NCBI GenBank assembly: GCA_964471405.1
Contig: CAYYGH010000035.1
Span: 1 to 29,597 of the forward strand
Direction: 5' to 3'
DNA length: 29,597 bases
DNA from: J084 sp964471405
GTDB lineage: Bacteria > Pseudomonadota > Alphaproteobacteria > Sphingomonadales > Rhodothalassiaceae
Of the stretch, positions 16,179 through 23,819 are shown in pieces. Within the stretch, counting starts at the first letter, position 1; each line of letters opens with the position of its first letter. The notes beneath the pieces are model-generated. The model did no database searches. It was not told the origin of the DNA and saw nothing but the letters and a program-made list of their open reading frames with translations. Made by a program: the position numbers and the translations under genes.

Positions 16179-16958
16179 ATGACTGATCTGCAACAGGCAA
16201 GACGGATCGCCTTCATTGCCTCGGACAGTCCCGAGGCCGAACGCGCCCGTCTGGCGCTGGTCGCCCGCTATGGAGACTGCCCGGTGGATGAGGCCGATGT
16301 GGTGGTGGCATTGGGCGGTGACGGCTTCATGCTGCAGACGTTGCACCGCTCGATCGGGCGTGCGACACCGATTTTCGGGATGAATCGCGGCACCGTCGGC
16401 TTTCTGATGAATGACTATCGCGAAGAGGATTTGCCCGCCCGTCTGGCCGCGGCCGAAGAGGTGGTGCTGCATCCCTTGCGCATGCGGGCGTTCACCCAGG
16501 CCAGCCATATCAGCGAGCATCTTGCCTTCAATGAGGTCTCGCTGTTGCGTGAGACGCGGCAGACAGCGCGTGTGCGGATCACCATTGACGGCAAGGTGCG
16601 CATGAGCGAGCTGATCTGCGATGGCATTCTGGTTGCCACACCGGCCGGCAGCACCGCCTACAATCTTTCCGCCAATGGGCCGATCATCCCGTTGGGCACG
16701 CCGCTTCTTGCGCTCACGCCCATCAGCGCCTTTCGGCCACGTCGGTGGCGCGGCGCCTTGATTGCGGACAGAAGTCAGATCCGTTTCACGATCCTTGAAA
16801 GCCGCAAGCGCCCGGTCTCGGCTACCGCCGATTTTCATGAGGTGCGTGATGCCAAGGCAGTGGAGGTGGAGCTGGCGCGGGATGTCTCCGTAAGACTGCT
16901 GTTCGATCCCGAGCACAATCTTGCCGAACGGATCTTCCTGGAACAGTTTCTGCCCTAG
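16179..16958 (+). CDS. nadK: NAD kinase
   Basis: Phosphorylates NAD+ to NADP+ using ATP or polyphosphate. The 259-residue product has the signature GGDG at 46-49 (VVVALGGDGFML), the FGMNRGTVGFLMN loop, the NE motif (AFNEVSLLRE) and the substrate region GILVATPAGSTAYNLSANGPI. ATG 16179 gives MTDLQQARRIAFIAS, the usual beginning. Upstream in-frame codons overlap the carbonic anhydrase start region and are unlikely to be used. Confidence 0.95.
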   Translation: MTDLQQARRIAFIASDSPEAERARLALVARYGDCPVDEADVVVALGGDGFMLQTLHRSIGRATPIFGMNRGTVGFLMNDYREEDLPARLAAAEEVVLHPLRMRAFTQASHISEHLAFNEVSLLRETRQTARVRITIDGKVRMSELICDGILVATPAGSTAYNLSANGPIIPLGTPLLALTPISAFRPRRWRGALIADRSQIRFTILESRKRPVSATADFHEVRDAKAVEVELARDVSVRLLFDPEHNLAERIFLEQFLP

Positions 16959-17094
16959 CATATCGGACACACAGGCTGCACTCCCGCAGCGGCAAGGCAG
17001 GCAAGGTGTCGTTCTTGAAGGCGAGGGGGCGTTGCACCCCTCCCCTGTCCACCGCCCGCCAATCGGCTCATCTTAGAGGAATAAGGAAGGGGGG

Positions 17095-17276
17095 CGGTCA
17101 AGCCGGCAGGTGACGATCCAGTCGTCAGGCATCAAGGGTTGGTCATTGGTCTTCGCCGGGGATGGGTTCGCCCGCATGCATCCACCCTCTCGTGCCCTTC
17201 GGCGGCTTGACCAATGGCACCTTCCCGACAACGCTCCCCTTCATGCGTCATTCACCGGCACATTACGGCGAATCCA
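17095..17276. repeat. Composite REP-like intergenic repeat, copy B
   Basis: An inverted half unit at 17095-17121 shares GTCAAGCCGGC, GATGACGAT-like and GTCGTCAG segments with copy A. It is followed by a CTTCGGCGGCTTGACC segment near 17200 and a direct unit at 17246-17276 (CGTCATTCACCGG-N-CGGCGAATCCA). Order and orientation match 13420-13680 though the spacing is shorter. Confidence 0.55.
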
Positions 17277-17294
17277 TCCCGTAATGTCCCGTAG

Positions 17295-17328
17295 CGTCAT
17301 TCACCGGTTCAACCGGCGAATCCAGCGG
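17295..17328 (+). repeat. REP-like palindromic unit
   Basis: Best preserved unit of the family: CGTCATTCACCGG, TTCAA, CCGGCGAATCCAGCGG. Its reverse complement matches the unit at 13420-13453 at most positions. Confidence 0.65.
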
Positions 17329-17556
17329 GCAGGGATGACGATCCCGCGTTGGTGATCGACTCTTCATTTCCGATGGATCCGCCTCACGTCACCGGATGAC
17401 GAGGACAGGGGCGGGCGCGATGGGCAGGAAATTGGCGGGTGAGGCTTTCGCGTCCGCATCCGTGCGCCACGGCATGATCGTCCGCTGGTGGCTGACGACC
17501 GACGGCTGCCACCGGCCCGAGATGCTCGTCTTTGCCGGGCTGGAATGGCGGCTTTT

Positions 17557-18801
17557 CTACTCCACGGGAGCGGCGGCGAAGCGCTTGCGGTCAAGCTCTC
17601 CTTCGGCATCCGCCACCAGGACGGCAACGGTGGCATCTCCCGTGACATTCGTCATGGTGCGCATCATGTCCATGATCCGGTCAATGGGAAAGAATAGGGC
17701 GATCGCCCCGAGCGGCAGGCCGACGGAGGAGAGCACCACCGGCATGATGATCAGTCCGGCACTGGGGATGCTGGCGGCTCCGATGGAAGCCAGCGTGCCG
17801 GTCAGTACGATGGTCGCATATTGCGCAGTGGTGAGGTCCATGCCCAGCGCCTGGGCGGTGAAGACGGCGGCAATGCCCATGTAGATCGCCGTCCCGTCCA
17901 TGTTCATGGTTGCGCCCAGCGGCAGCACGAAGCTTGCGACCTTGCGGGATACGCCAAGATTTTCCTCCACATTGGCCATCGTCACGGGCAGGGTGCCGGC
18001 GCTGGTCGATGTCGTGAAGGCGACCACCTGGGCATCAATGATGCCTTGAAAGAACCGCTTTGGCGACAGACGGCCCAGGATGGTGAGCAGACCGGTGTAG
18101 ACGACGCCGATCTGGAGCAGGCAGGCAAGGTAGAGAGTCACCACCACGAGCATCAGCCGGGCGAGCTCGGCCACCGACAGCTCGGCGATCACCCACAGCA
18201 CGAGCGCGAAGATGCCGAACGGCGCGGCTTCCATCACGAAATGGACAAGCTTCATGATGGCGGCATTGGCGGCATCGAACAGCTCCTTCAACGGCTGTGC
18301 CGGCCGTCCCGCCGCATTGATCGCAAGTCCGAGCAGGATCGCGAAGACGATGATCGGCAGCACCTCGCCCCTGGCCATGGCGGCGACCGGATTGGCGGGG
18401 ATCAGACCGATGATGACATCCTTGAGGGATAGCGTCTTGGCGGTCGTCTCTCCGGCCTGGGGCAGGGTGATGCCCCGCCCCGGCTCCAGCAGATTGGCGA
18501 CGATCAGCCCGATGGTGACCGCACAGGCGGTGGTGAAGAGGTAGAGCATGATCGTGCGCAGGGCCATGCGCCCCAATCGGGTTGCCTGTTGAAGGGCGGT
18601 GACGCCGGCAACGATGGTCACGAACACGATCGGAACCATCAGCATCTTGATGGCATTGATAAAGAGCTTGCCGACCGGCTCGAGCGCCGCGCCGAAGGCT
18701 TCCAGCCCCGCCGCCTTGAACGCCGCGCCCAGCACGGCGCCCAGCAGAAGGGCACCCAGAATGCGCTTCCACAAGGTGATCGCCTGCCAGCGTTTCCACA
18801 T
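17557..18801 (-). CDS. Dicarboxylate/amino acid:cation symporter (DAACS family)
   Basis: Inner-membrane Na+- or H+-coupled transporter of the GltP/DctA/GltT family. The 414-residue product has about eight membrane segments plus two re-entrant hairpins. Family signatures are the serine/threonine hairpin TTSTSAGTLPVT and the cation-site motif TMNMDGTAIYMG, followed by the SIGAASIPSAG hairpin and the FFPIDRIMDMMRTMTNVTGD helix with the substrate-contacting Asp/Arg/Thr/Asn residues. The substrate (glutamate, aspartate or C4-dicarboxylate) cannot be decided. Standing alone, with a 266-bp region upstream shared with the divergent Sel1-repeat gene. Confidence 0.93.
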   Translation of the reverse strand: MWKRWQAITLWKRILGALLLGAVLGAAFKAAGLEAFGAALEPVGKLFINAIKMLMVPIVFVTIVAGVTALQQATRLGRMALRTIMLYLFTTACAVTIGLIVANLLEPGRGITLPQAGETTAKTLSLKDVIIGLIPANPVAAMARGEVLPIIVFAILLGLAINAAGRPAQPLKELFDAANAAIMKLVHFVMEAAPFGIFALVLWVIAELSVAELARLMLVVVTLYLACLLQIGVVYTGLLTILGRLSPKRFFQGIIDAQVVAFTTSTSAGTLPVTMANVEENLGVSRKVASFVLPLGATMNMDGTAIYMGIAAVFTAQALGMDLTTAQYATIVLTGTLASIGAASIPSAGLIIMPVVLSSVGLPLGAIALFFPIDRIMDMMRTMTNVTGDATVAVLVADAEGELDRKRFAAAPVE

Positions 18802-19067
18802 GCTCCGTCTCCTCCCTCGGATGGCCCCTGCCGGATGCGTCTTTCGGACGCGTCATGGCCGGTGTGCGCGAGGCTAGAGCCAAGTGTGCGCTTCGGCAAG
18901 ACCCGGAAATCCTCTTCGCCTGCCGGCGAAAGGCAGCCGCAACACCATGGAGATTTGCACAAAATTCGCGACAGTCCTTAACCGGCCGGCAGCGGGAAGG
19001 AGGGTAATGAGCCGATTCGCTGCCAAGGTCTCCGACAAGCGACGGCAGGCAAAAGGGAGTGTGCACA

Positions 19068-19733
19068 ATGAGGCGGGTCATGGCGGCGCTGATGGTGGGA
19101 TGGATGGTGAAGGCGCTTGTCCCCCTCATGCCGGCTGCTGCCGGCGATGAGGCCGCTTCCACTCGGCTGTCGGCCGCCCTTGGTGAGGCCAAGGCGCTCT
19201 ATGCGCTTCAGCAGTTCGCTCGGGCCCGGGAGGCGTTCGTCGCCCTGGCAAAGGCCGGACAGCCCGAAGCGGCCTTTCGGCTGGCATTGATGCTGGAGGC
19301 GGGCCAGGGCGGGCCGCCGGATCCGGAGGCCGCTCTTCATTGGCTCCTCAAGGCGGCAGCTGCCGGCTATGAGCCGGCCTGCCGGGAGTTGGCCAGTCGC
19401 CGGTCGGTCGCCCCCGCAGGTCTTTCCTGTGGCCGGCGGATGGCCGATGGCGATGTTCTGCTTCATGAGGCCGAGGCTGGCGATGTGCGAGCCATGCTTC
19501 TGCTGGCCCGGGCCAAGGCCGCCGCACGGGACGGTCAGCCCGACCTTGAAGGCGCCGTCATCTGGCTCAGGCGGGCGGCGGCCCGGGGCGACAGGCGGGT
19601 CAAAGCCTATGTCCGGAAGGCCATTGGCCGCATTTGCGACCAGCCGGCCGCGCCGCCCATCTGCCGGAAGGCCGCGCTTTCTCCCTCGGATGTCAGGACG
19701 CCGGGCGGGACCGCACCAGGCGCCGGAAGGTGA
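19068..19733 (+). CDS. Exported Sel1-like repeat (tetratricopeptide-type) protein
   Basis: A 221-residue product with an N-terminal signal peptide (MRRVMAALMVGW...PAAAG, cleavage after about residue 26). Helical repeats follow: one clear Sel1 unit is AAFRLALMLEAGQGGPPDPEAALHWLLKAAAAGY, and a second is around RAMLLLARAKAAA...LEGAVIWLRRAAARGD. Such proteins are periplasmic scaffolds for protein-protein contacts; the partner is unknown. ATG 19068 has AGGGAG eight bases upstream; GTG 19059 is an alternative. Its end overlaps the convergent folA by 41 bp. Two Cys pairs in the mature part could form disulfides. Confidence 0.78.
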   Translation: MRRVMAALMVGWMVKALVPLMPAAAGDEAASTRLSAALGEAKALYALQQFARAREAFVALAKAGQPEAAFRLALMLEAGQGGPPDPEAALHWLLKAAAAGYEPACRELASRRSVAPAGLSCGRRMADGDVLLHEAEAGDVRAMLLLARAKAAARDGQPDLEGAVIWLRRAAARGDRRVKAYVRKAIGRICDQPAAPPICRKAALSPSDVRTPGGTAPGAGR

Positions 19734-20232
19734 AGGCAGGCCGCCCCTTTTCGGCCGGGTGCTCCTCCCGCCAGACCTCCTGGTAGGCGGCCTCGTCGAA
19801 ATCCGGGAAGATGGCGTCTCCTTCCGGCGTGAGGGCGACTTCCGTCAGCTCCAGGCGTCCGGCCCGCGGCAGAAAAATGCGATAGACCGCCTCGCCGCCG
19901 ATCACCATGACCGACCTGTCCGGCATCCGCTTTGCGGCCAGCAGGAGCGCCTCTTCAGGATCGCGGGCCTGGAGCACGCCTTCCGGCAGCTCAAGCCCCC
20001 TGCGGCGCGAGAGCACGATATTGAGCCGGCCGGGCAGAGGCCCGGGAAGCGATTCGAAGGTGCGTCGCCCCATCACGACCGGATGCCCCCAGGTGATCTT
20101 CTTGAAGTGGCGCAGATCGGCCGGCACATGCCAGGGGATGCGGCCGCGATGGCCGATGACGCCGTTTTGCGCCCGCGCGGCGACCAGAACGATCTCGGGT
20201 TCCTGCGGAAAGGACGGGCAGGAGAGGGGCAT
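19693..20232 (-). CDS. folA: Dihydrofolate reductase
   Basis: NADPH-dependent reduction of dihydrofolate to tetrahydrofolate, regenerating the cofactor oxidised by thymidylate synthase encoded just upstream. The 179-residue product has the substrate motif GRIPWHVPADLRHFKKIT with the catalytic Asp, the NADPH segment VVMGRRTFESLPGPLPGR and VIGGEAVYRIF. The start is 18 bp after the thyA stop, so the two are one operon. It overlaps the end of the convergent Sel1-repeat gene by 41 bp. Confidence 0.95.
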   Translation of the reverse strand: MPLSCPSFPQEPEIVLVAARAQNGVIGHRGRIPWHVPADLRHFKKITWGHPVVMGRRTFESLPGPLPGRLNIVLSRRRGLELPEGVLQARDPEEALLLAAKRMPDRSVMVIGGEAVYRIFLPRAGRLELTEVALTPEGDAIFPDFDEAAYQEVWREEHPAEKGRPAFTFRRLVRSRPAS

Positions 20233-20250
20233 GATCTCTGTCCTTGCCCT

Positions 20251-21045
20251 CTAGACGGCTACAGGGGCGGGAATATGCGGGTGCGGATCGTAGTCTTCAA
20301 GCGCGAAGTCCTCATAGCGGAAGGTGAAGATGTCCTGCACGGCGGGATTGATCCGCATGCGCGGCAGCGGCCGGGGCTTGCGTGTCAGCTGCAGGCGGGC
20401 CTGATCGATGTGGTTGCGATACAGATGCGCATCGCCAAGGGTGTGGATGAATTCATAGGGCTCAAGACCCGTGACCTGGGCGATCATCATGGTCAGCAGG
20501 GCATAGGAGGCGATGTTGAAGGGAACGCCCAGAAAGACGTCCGCCGAGCGCTGATACAGCTGGCAGGACAGCCGGCCCTCCCGGGCATAGAACTGGAACA
20601 GGCAGTGGCAGGGCGGCAGCGCCATCTTCTCGATCTCGCCGACATTCCAGGCGCTCACGATCAGCCGGCGGGAGTTGGGATTGCGCCTGAGTTCCTCCAC
20701 CACCCAGGCAATCTGGTCGATCTCCCGTCCGTCGGCCGCACGCCAGCGGCGCCATTGCGCGCCATAGATGGGCCCGAGATCACCATTTTCATCGGCCCAT
20801 TCGTCCCAGATCGTCACCCCATGCTCCTGCAGCCAGCGAACATTGGTGTCGCCTCTGAGAAACCACAGCAGTTCATGGATGATCGACTTGACATGCAGCT
20901 TCTTGGTGGTGAGCAGCGGAAAGCCCTCGTCAAGGCGAAAGCGCATCTGGTGGCCGAAGACGCTCAATGTCCCCACACCGGTGCGATCTTCGCTTTCCGT
21001 GCCCTCGTCGAGTATGCGCCGCAGGAGATCGAGATAGACGCGCAT
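20251..21045 (-). CDS. thyA: Thymidylate synthase
   Basis: Makes dTMP from dUMP using methylenetetrahydrofolate. The 264-residue length equals that of E. coli ThyA. The catalytic Cys is in LPPCHCLFQFY, with the RTGVGT-like phosphate segment (DRTGVGTLSVFG), the LYQRSADVFLGVPFNIASYA dUMP-binding stretch and the DAHLYRNH motif. First gene of thyA-folA. Upstream is a 305-bp region with a REP-like hairpin and a terminator belonging to the TonB-domain gene. Confidence 0.97.
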   Translation of the reverse strand: MRVYLDLLRRILDEGTESEDRTGVGTLSVFGHQMRFRLDEGFPLLTTKKLHVKSIIHELLWFLRGDTNVRWLQEHGVTIWDEWADENGDLGPIYGAQWRRWRAADGREIDQIAWVVEELRRNPNSRRLIVSAWNVGEIEKMALPPCHCLFQFYAREGRLSCQLYQRSADVFLGVPFNIASYALLTMMIAQVTGLEPYEFIHTLGDAHLYRNHIDQARLQLTRKPRPLPRMRINPAVQDIFTFRYEDFALEDYDPHPHIPAPVAV

Positions 21046-21071
21046 GCCCTGCCTCTTGTCTGTCTTGGGTG

Positions 21072-21099
21072 CTGGGTGCCCGCTTTTGCGGGGACTCGG
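21072..21099. repeat. REP-like hairpin with CCCGC-TTTT-GCGGG core
   Basis: CTGGGTGCCCGC, TTTT, GCGGGGACTCGG is the short hairpin repeat whose spurious translation reads WVPAFAGT. It differs from the 13.4/17.2-kb family and lies just upstream of thyA, within its leader or promoter. Confidence 0.6.
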
Positions 21100-21159
21100 G
21101 TTTCTGCCTAGCCGGGTGGAGGGATCCGCGCAAGGACCCCTCCTTTCTGGACGATGGGC

Positions 21160-21194
21160 AAAGAAAAAGGCGCTCGACCTTGGTGCGAAGCGCC
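21160..21194 (-). terminator. Rho-independent terminator
   Basis: On the minus strand GGCGCT (21194-21189) pairs with AGCGCC (21174-21169) around a 14-base loop and is followed by TTTTTCTTT. It lies about 155 bp after the TonB-domain gene stop and would insulate thyA from it. Confidence 0.7.
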
Positions 21195-21350
21195 TGTGAC
21201 GTATTGTCGTTATGAACGAGAACCCGTTTTCAGGGCAGCGGCCACCCGTTTATCTGTGACGGCAGGAATGCCGTTTTGTATCTTTCCTCCTGCCGGCCGC
21301 TGGCGCTGGCCATGCCGTTGCGCGCCTGCGCATGCGGCAGGTGATGGTGC

Positions 21351-21722
21351 CTACTGCAGCCGCCAGGCGAGGGGAATGATGAACGTCAGTTCGTCCGCCG
21401 TCGCGTCTGCAGGAGGCTTGGGCAGCGGATCGATTCGCTTGATCAGACGGGGGATCTCGCGATCCAGCACGGACTGGCCCGTGGGCTGGACGATTTCGTA
21501 GTTCACGATCTTTCCGCTTGCATCCACCGTCACCTTGACCTTGGCGGAACCTTCGATCTCGCGCATCAAGGCGGAACGCGGATAGACCTGCTTTTTCGCG
21601 ATCACCATCGCGATCTTTCTTTTCCAGCCCTTCATGTCAGCCGCCGCTGCCGGCGCCGCTCCCGCGCAGGCGATACCCAGCAATACGAGCAGGGCAAGGG
21701 CGTGCTTGGCGATTCGAATCAT
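21351..21722 (-). CDS. Secreted TonB C-terminal-domain protein
   Basis: A 123-residue product beginning with a signal peptide (MIRIAKHALALLVLLGIACAG...AAAAD). The mature part is a TonB/TolA-type C-terminal domain: YPRSALMREIEGSAKVKVTVDASGKIVNYEIVQPTGQSVLDREI and a final strand LTFIIPLAWRLQ. A true TonB has an uncleaved anchor and Pro-rich spacer; both are missing, so it is probably periplasmic and does not transduce ExbBD energy by itself. ATG 21722 gives the natural signal peptide; longer in-frame starts are not supported. A terminator follows. The Cys at the end of the hydrophobic segment could be lipidated, but the motif is weak. Confidence 0.75.
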   Translation of the reverse strand: MIRIAKHALALLVLLGIACAGAAPAAAADMKGWKRKIAMVIAKKQVYPRSALMREIEGSAKVKVTVDASGKIVNYEIVQPTGQSVLDREIPRLIKRIDPLPKPPADATADELTFIIPLAWRLQ

Positions 21723-21905
21723 TGCTCCGATTCCTCTGTCCCTTGGCTTCTTGTGTCCCGCGTGCGATCGCCCAGCCGTTGCGATCGTCATGCTTTTATG
21801 ATGGAGTCGGTAAAACCCCTCTTAACGATCATGGTAAAAATTCCCTCAAAATCGGGGCGGGAAGGAACGGCTGCGGGCGGCATACCGTGGGGAAGGAGGG
21901 AGAAC

Positions 21906-22892
21906 ATGAGCAGGGCCGTTTTTGTCACGGGCGGTTCCGGATTCGTGGGAGCGGCCGCAATTCGGGCCCTCGCAGGAGAGGGGATGGCTGTACGGGCTCT
22001 GTCCCGTCGGCCGGAAAGCGATGCACTGATCAGGCAGGCGGGGGGTGAGCCCGTGCGGGGTGCCTTGGAGGATATCACGCCCCGGCATATGGCCGGTGCC
22101 GAAATTGTCATACATGCAGCGGCGCGGGTTCAGGCCTGGGGGCGTCATGCGGATTTCGCACGCGTCAATGTGGAGGGCACGCGTCGCCTTCTTGCCGCCG
22201 CCAGACAGGCCGGTGTGCGACGCTTCATCCATATTGGCACCGAGGCGGCCCTCTTCGTCGGCCGCCCCCTTTGCGACATCGCCGAGGACGATCTGCCGCT
22301 TGCGCTCCGCTCTCCGTTTCCCTACGCCCGCAGCAAGGCGCTGGCTGAACGGCTCGTGCGTACCGCCGATGATCCTGCCGCCGGCCTGCGCACCATCGTT
22401 CTGCGTCCCCGCATGATCTGGGGACCGGGCGACCGGACATTGCTGCCGACACTCTCTCGCATGGTTGCAGCAGGCCGCTTCGTCTGGGTGGATCATGGCC
22501 GGGCCCGCACCAACACCACTCATATCGCCAATCTCGTTCATGCAATCCGGCTGGCGCTGACAGGTGGGGCCGGTGGCCGCGCCTATTTCATCCATGATGG
22601 GGAAGTCCAGCTGCTCAGGGATTTTTTGACCCGTCTGGCAGCGACCCGCGGCCTCACCCTGCCCGCGCGCAGCGTACCCCGAGCCGTCATTGAGCCGCTT
22701 GCGGCGGGAGTGGAGACGCTCTGGCGCCTCTTTGCACCCCGTCGCGAGCCCCCCGTAAGCCGCATGGTCGTTGCCCTGATGGCGACCGACTGCATTCTGC
22801 GCCTGGATGCCGCCCGTCGTGAGCTGGGCTATGAGCCGCAGGTGACGGTCGAAGAAGGGCTTGCCGCGCTGGCCCGGACGGGCTCCGCCTGA
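21906..22892 (+). CDS. NAD-dependent epimerase/dehydratase-family protein (extended SDR)
   Basis: A 328-residue Rossmann-fold oxidoreductase. The nucleotide motif TGGSGFVG is at 8-15, the HAAA motif (VIHAAARVQ) and the catalytic YARSK (Tyr-x3-Lys) follow, with RPRMIWGPGD after them, as in 3-beta-hydroxysteroid dehydrogenase/isomerase-like SDRs. The serine of the triad is replaced by HIGTEAAL, with Thr or Glu at that place. Substrate unknown. ATG 21906 has GGAGGGAG upstream. A standalone gene divergent from the TonB-domain gene. Confidence 0.85.
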   Translation: MSRAVFVTGGSGFVGAAAIRALAGEGMAVRALSRRPESDALIRQAGGEPVRGALEDITPRHMAGAEIVIHAAARVQAWGRHADFARVNVEGTRRLLAAARQAGVRRFIHIGTEAALFVGRPLCDIAEDDLPLALRSPFPYARSKALAERLVRTADDPAAGLRTIVLRPRMIWGPGDRTLLPTLSRMVAAGRFVWVDHGRARTNTTHIANLVHAIRLALTGGAGGRAYFIHDGEVQLLRDFLTRLAATRGLTLPARSVPRAVIEPLAAGVETLWRLFAPRREPPVSRMVVALMATDCILRLDAARRELGYEPQVTVEEGLAALARTGSA

Positions 22893-22988
22893 ATTTCCTT
22901 TTCCGGGTGCTCCCTTTCCCAAGCGGAAGATGCAGGCGGCAGACCGATGAAAGGCGTACTGGCCCGGCCGCCGTGAGGCCGGGGGCGT

Positions 22989-23012
22989 GGTGTTTTACCG
23001 TTATAAAACACC
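22989..23012. promoter_or_regulatory. Palindromic operator O1 of the GntR-ABC operon
   Basis: Perfect 9-6-9 dyad GGTGTTTTA-N6-TAAAACACC, ending two bases before the -35 element. It has the same N6 spacing and similar ends as O2, and the two centres are 42 bp apart. It lies about 100 bp after the epimerase stop and has no U-run, so a terminator role is less likely. Confidence 0.7.
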
Positions 23013-23014
23013 CC

Positions 23015-23043
23015 TTGACACATCCGACTTGGTGTATTACATA
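23015..23043 (+). promoter_or_regulatory. Candidate promoter of the GntR-ABC operon
   Basis: TTGACA at 23015-23020 with TACATA at 23038-23043 (17-bp spacing; the -10 is poor). It lies between and partly under the two palindromes, so binding would block RNA polymerase. Confidence 0.55.
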
Positions 23044-23052
23044 GCTAATACA
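23033..23052. promoter_or_regulatory. Palindromic operator O2 of the GntR-ABC operon
   Basis: Perfect 7-6-7 dyad TGTATTA-N6-TAATACA overlapping the presumed -10. Sites of this GTGTATTA...TAATACA form are known for YtrA-type GntR repressors, and such a gene follows at 23400. Confidence 0.75.
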
Positions 23053-23160
23053 GCGGCACGGATCGATTCGCCGATCCCGCTGCCGCCAGGGGAAACGGCA
23101 GGAACCGGCCCCTGTCACGACAGCAGGAATGACGACAGCGAGAGAGCAAGGAGAACGACA

Positions 23161-23322
23161 ATGACAATGGCATACCCCCTCACGCAGGAACGCCGCAGCG
23201 AGCGGAGCATCCCGGTTTTGCACGGCGCGCATCCGGAAAGCGGCTATCTGATCCGGCGGGCGCGGCGCCGGCGCCGCAGGGCGGGCGGCGATCGCGGTTC
23301 CGTGCGGGTGCTTGGTGTGTGA
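23161..23322 (+). CDS. Small Arg-rich ORF at the head of the GntR-ABC operon
   Basis: Fifty-three codons with a good AAGGAG seven bases before the ATG. The product is MTMAYPLTQERRSERS... with an RRARRRRRRAGG stretch near the end and no signal peptide or membrane segment. I do not recognise it. The ribosome binding site and its place right after the operators argue for translation; the basic run could also be coincidental in GC-rich DNA. It could be a leader peptide or a small nucleic-acid-binding protein, but nothing decides this. Confidence 0.4.
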   Translation: MTMAYPLTQERRSERSIPVLHGAHPESGYLIRRARRRRRRAGGDRGSVRVLGV

Positions 23323-23399
23323 TCGCTGCCTTGCGTAGCGGCACACCCCCGCTCCGTCTTCCCATCCTCGAGGGACCGCGAGCATGACGGAGAGAAAGA

Positions 23400-23819
23400 A
23401 TGCTCAAGCCCGACTGGCGCGATGACACGCCGATCTATCGGCAGCTCCAGGACAAGATCAAGGCGGCGATCCTGGAGGGCAGCCTGCAGGAGGGCGAGCC
23501 ACTGCCGTCCGTGCGCACGGTGGCGGTCGAACTCGGGATCAATCCGCTCACGGCCTCCAAGGCTTACCAGGAGCTGGTTGCAGAAGGTCTGGTCGAGCGC
23601 CAGCGCGGGCTCGGGATGTTCGTGAAGGAGGGAGCGCGCCACAGGCTTCTGGAGGAAGAGCGCACGCACTTTCTGCGCGTCGAATGGCCGGGCGTGCTGG
23701 CCCGGATCCGGCTTCTCGGGCTCGATCCGCGCGCACTGCTGGCCGCGCTGCCGGATGACGGAAAGGACAAGTCCTCTGACAAGGAGGACAGGCCCTCCGA
23801 GAAGGAGCAAGACGGATGA
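23400..23819 (+). CDS. GntR-family repressor, YtrA subfamily
   Basis: A 139-residue regulator with an N-terminal GntR winged helix (about 8-75: PIYRQLQDKIKAAILEGSLQEGEPLPSVRTVAVELGINPLTASKAYQEL in outline, with the wing GLGMFV). A short C-terminal helical part and a charged Lys/Asp/Glu tail follow. The small effector region, with no FadR or UTRA domain, places it in the YtrA group, which usually controls adjacent ABC transporter genes. The start has GGAGAG upstream. It overlaps the ATPase gene by ATGA. It is expected to bind O1/O2 and repress its own operon; the inducing signal is unknown, though cell-envelope antibiotics are typical for the group. Confidence 0.92.
   Translation: MLKPDWRDDTPIYRQLQDKIKAAILEGSLQEGEPLPSVRTVAVELGINPLTASKAYQELVAEGLVERQRGLGMFVKEGARHRLLEEERTHFLRVEWPGVLARIRLLGLDPRALLAALPDDGKDKSSDKEDRPSEKEQDG

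Larger units (their letters stand above)
16959..17556. other. Repeat-rich region between nadK and the symporter gene
   Basis: About 598 bp between convergent genes. It contains the second composite repeat (17095-17276) and a further unit at 17295-17328. No convincing gene or terminator with a U-run was seen. Confidence 0.6.
21046..21350. other. Region upstream of thyA
   Basis: About 305 bp between thyA and the next minus-strand gene. It contains a REP-like hairpin close to the thyA start and a rho-independent terminator at 21160-21194. No gene was recognised. Confidence 0.6.

Noticed and set aside
19007..19150. 47-codon ORF with a strong AAGGAGG before the Sel1-repeat gene
   Set aside because: The ribosome binding site is good, but the product becomes Gly/His/Asp low complexity and overlaps the Sel1 signal-peptide region in another frame. 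A leader ORF coupled to the Sel1 gene is possible but unsupported.
22989..23012. Palindrome as terminator of the epimerase gene
   Set aside because: There is no U-run after the stem, and its spacing, N6 gap and place relative to the second palindrome and the -35 fit an operator better.
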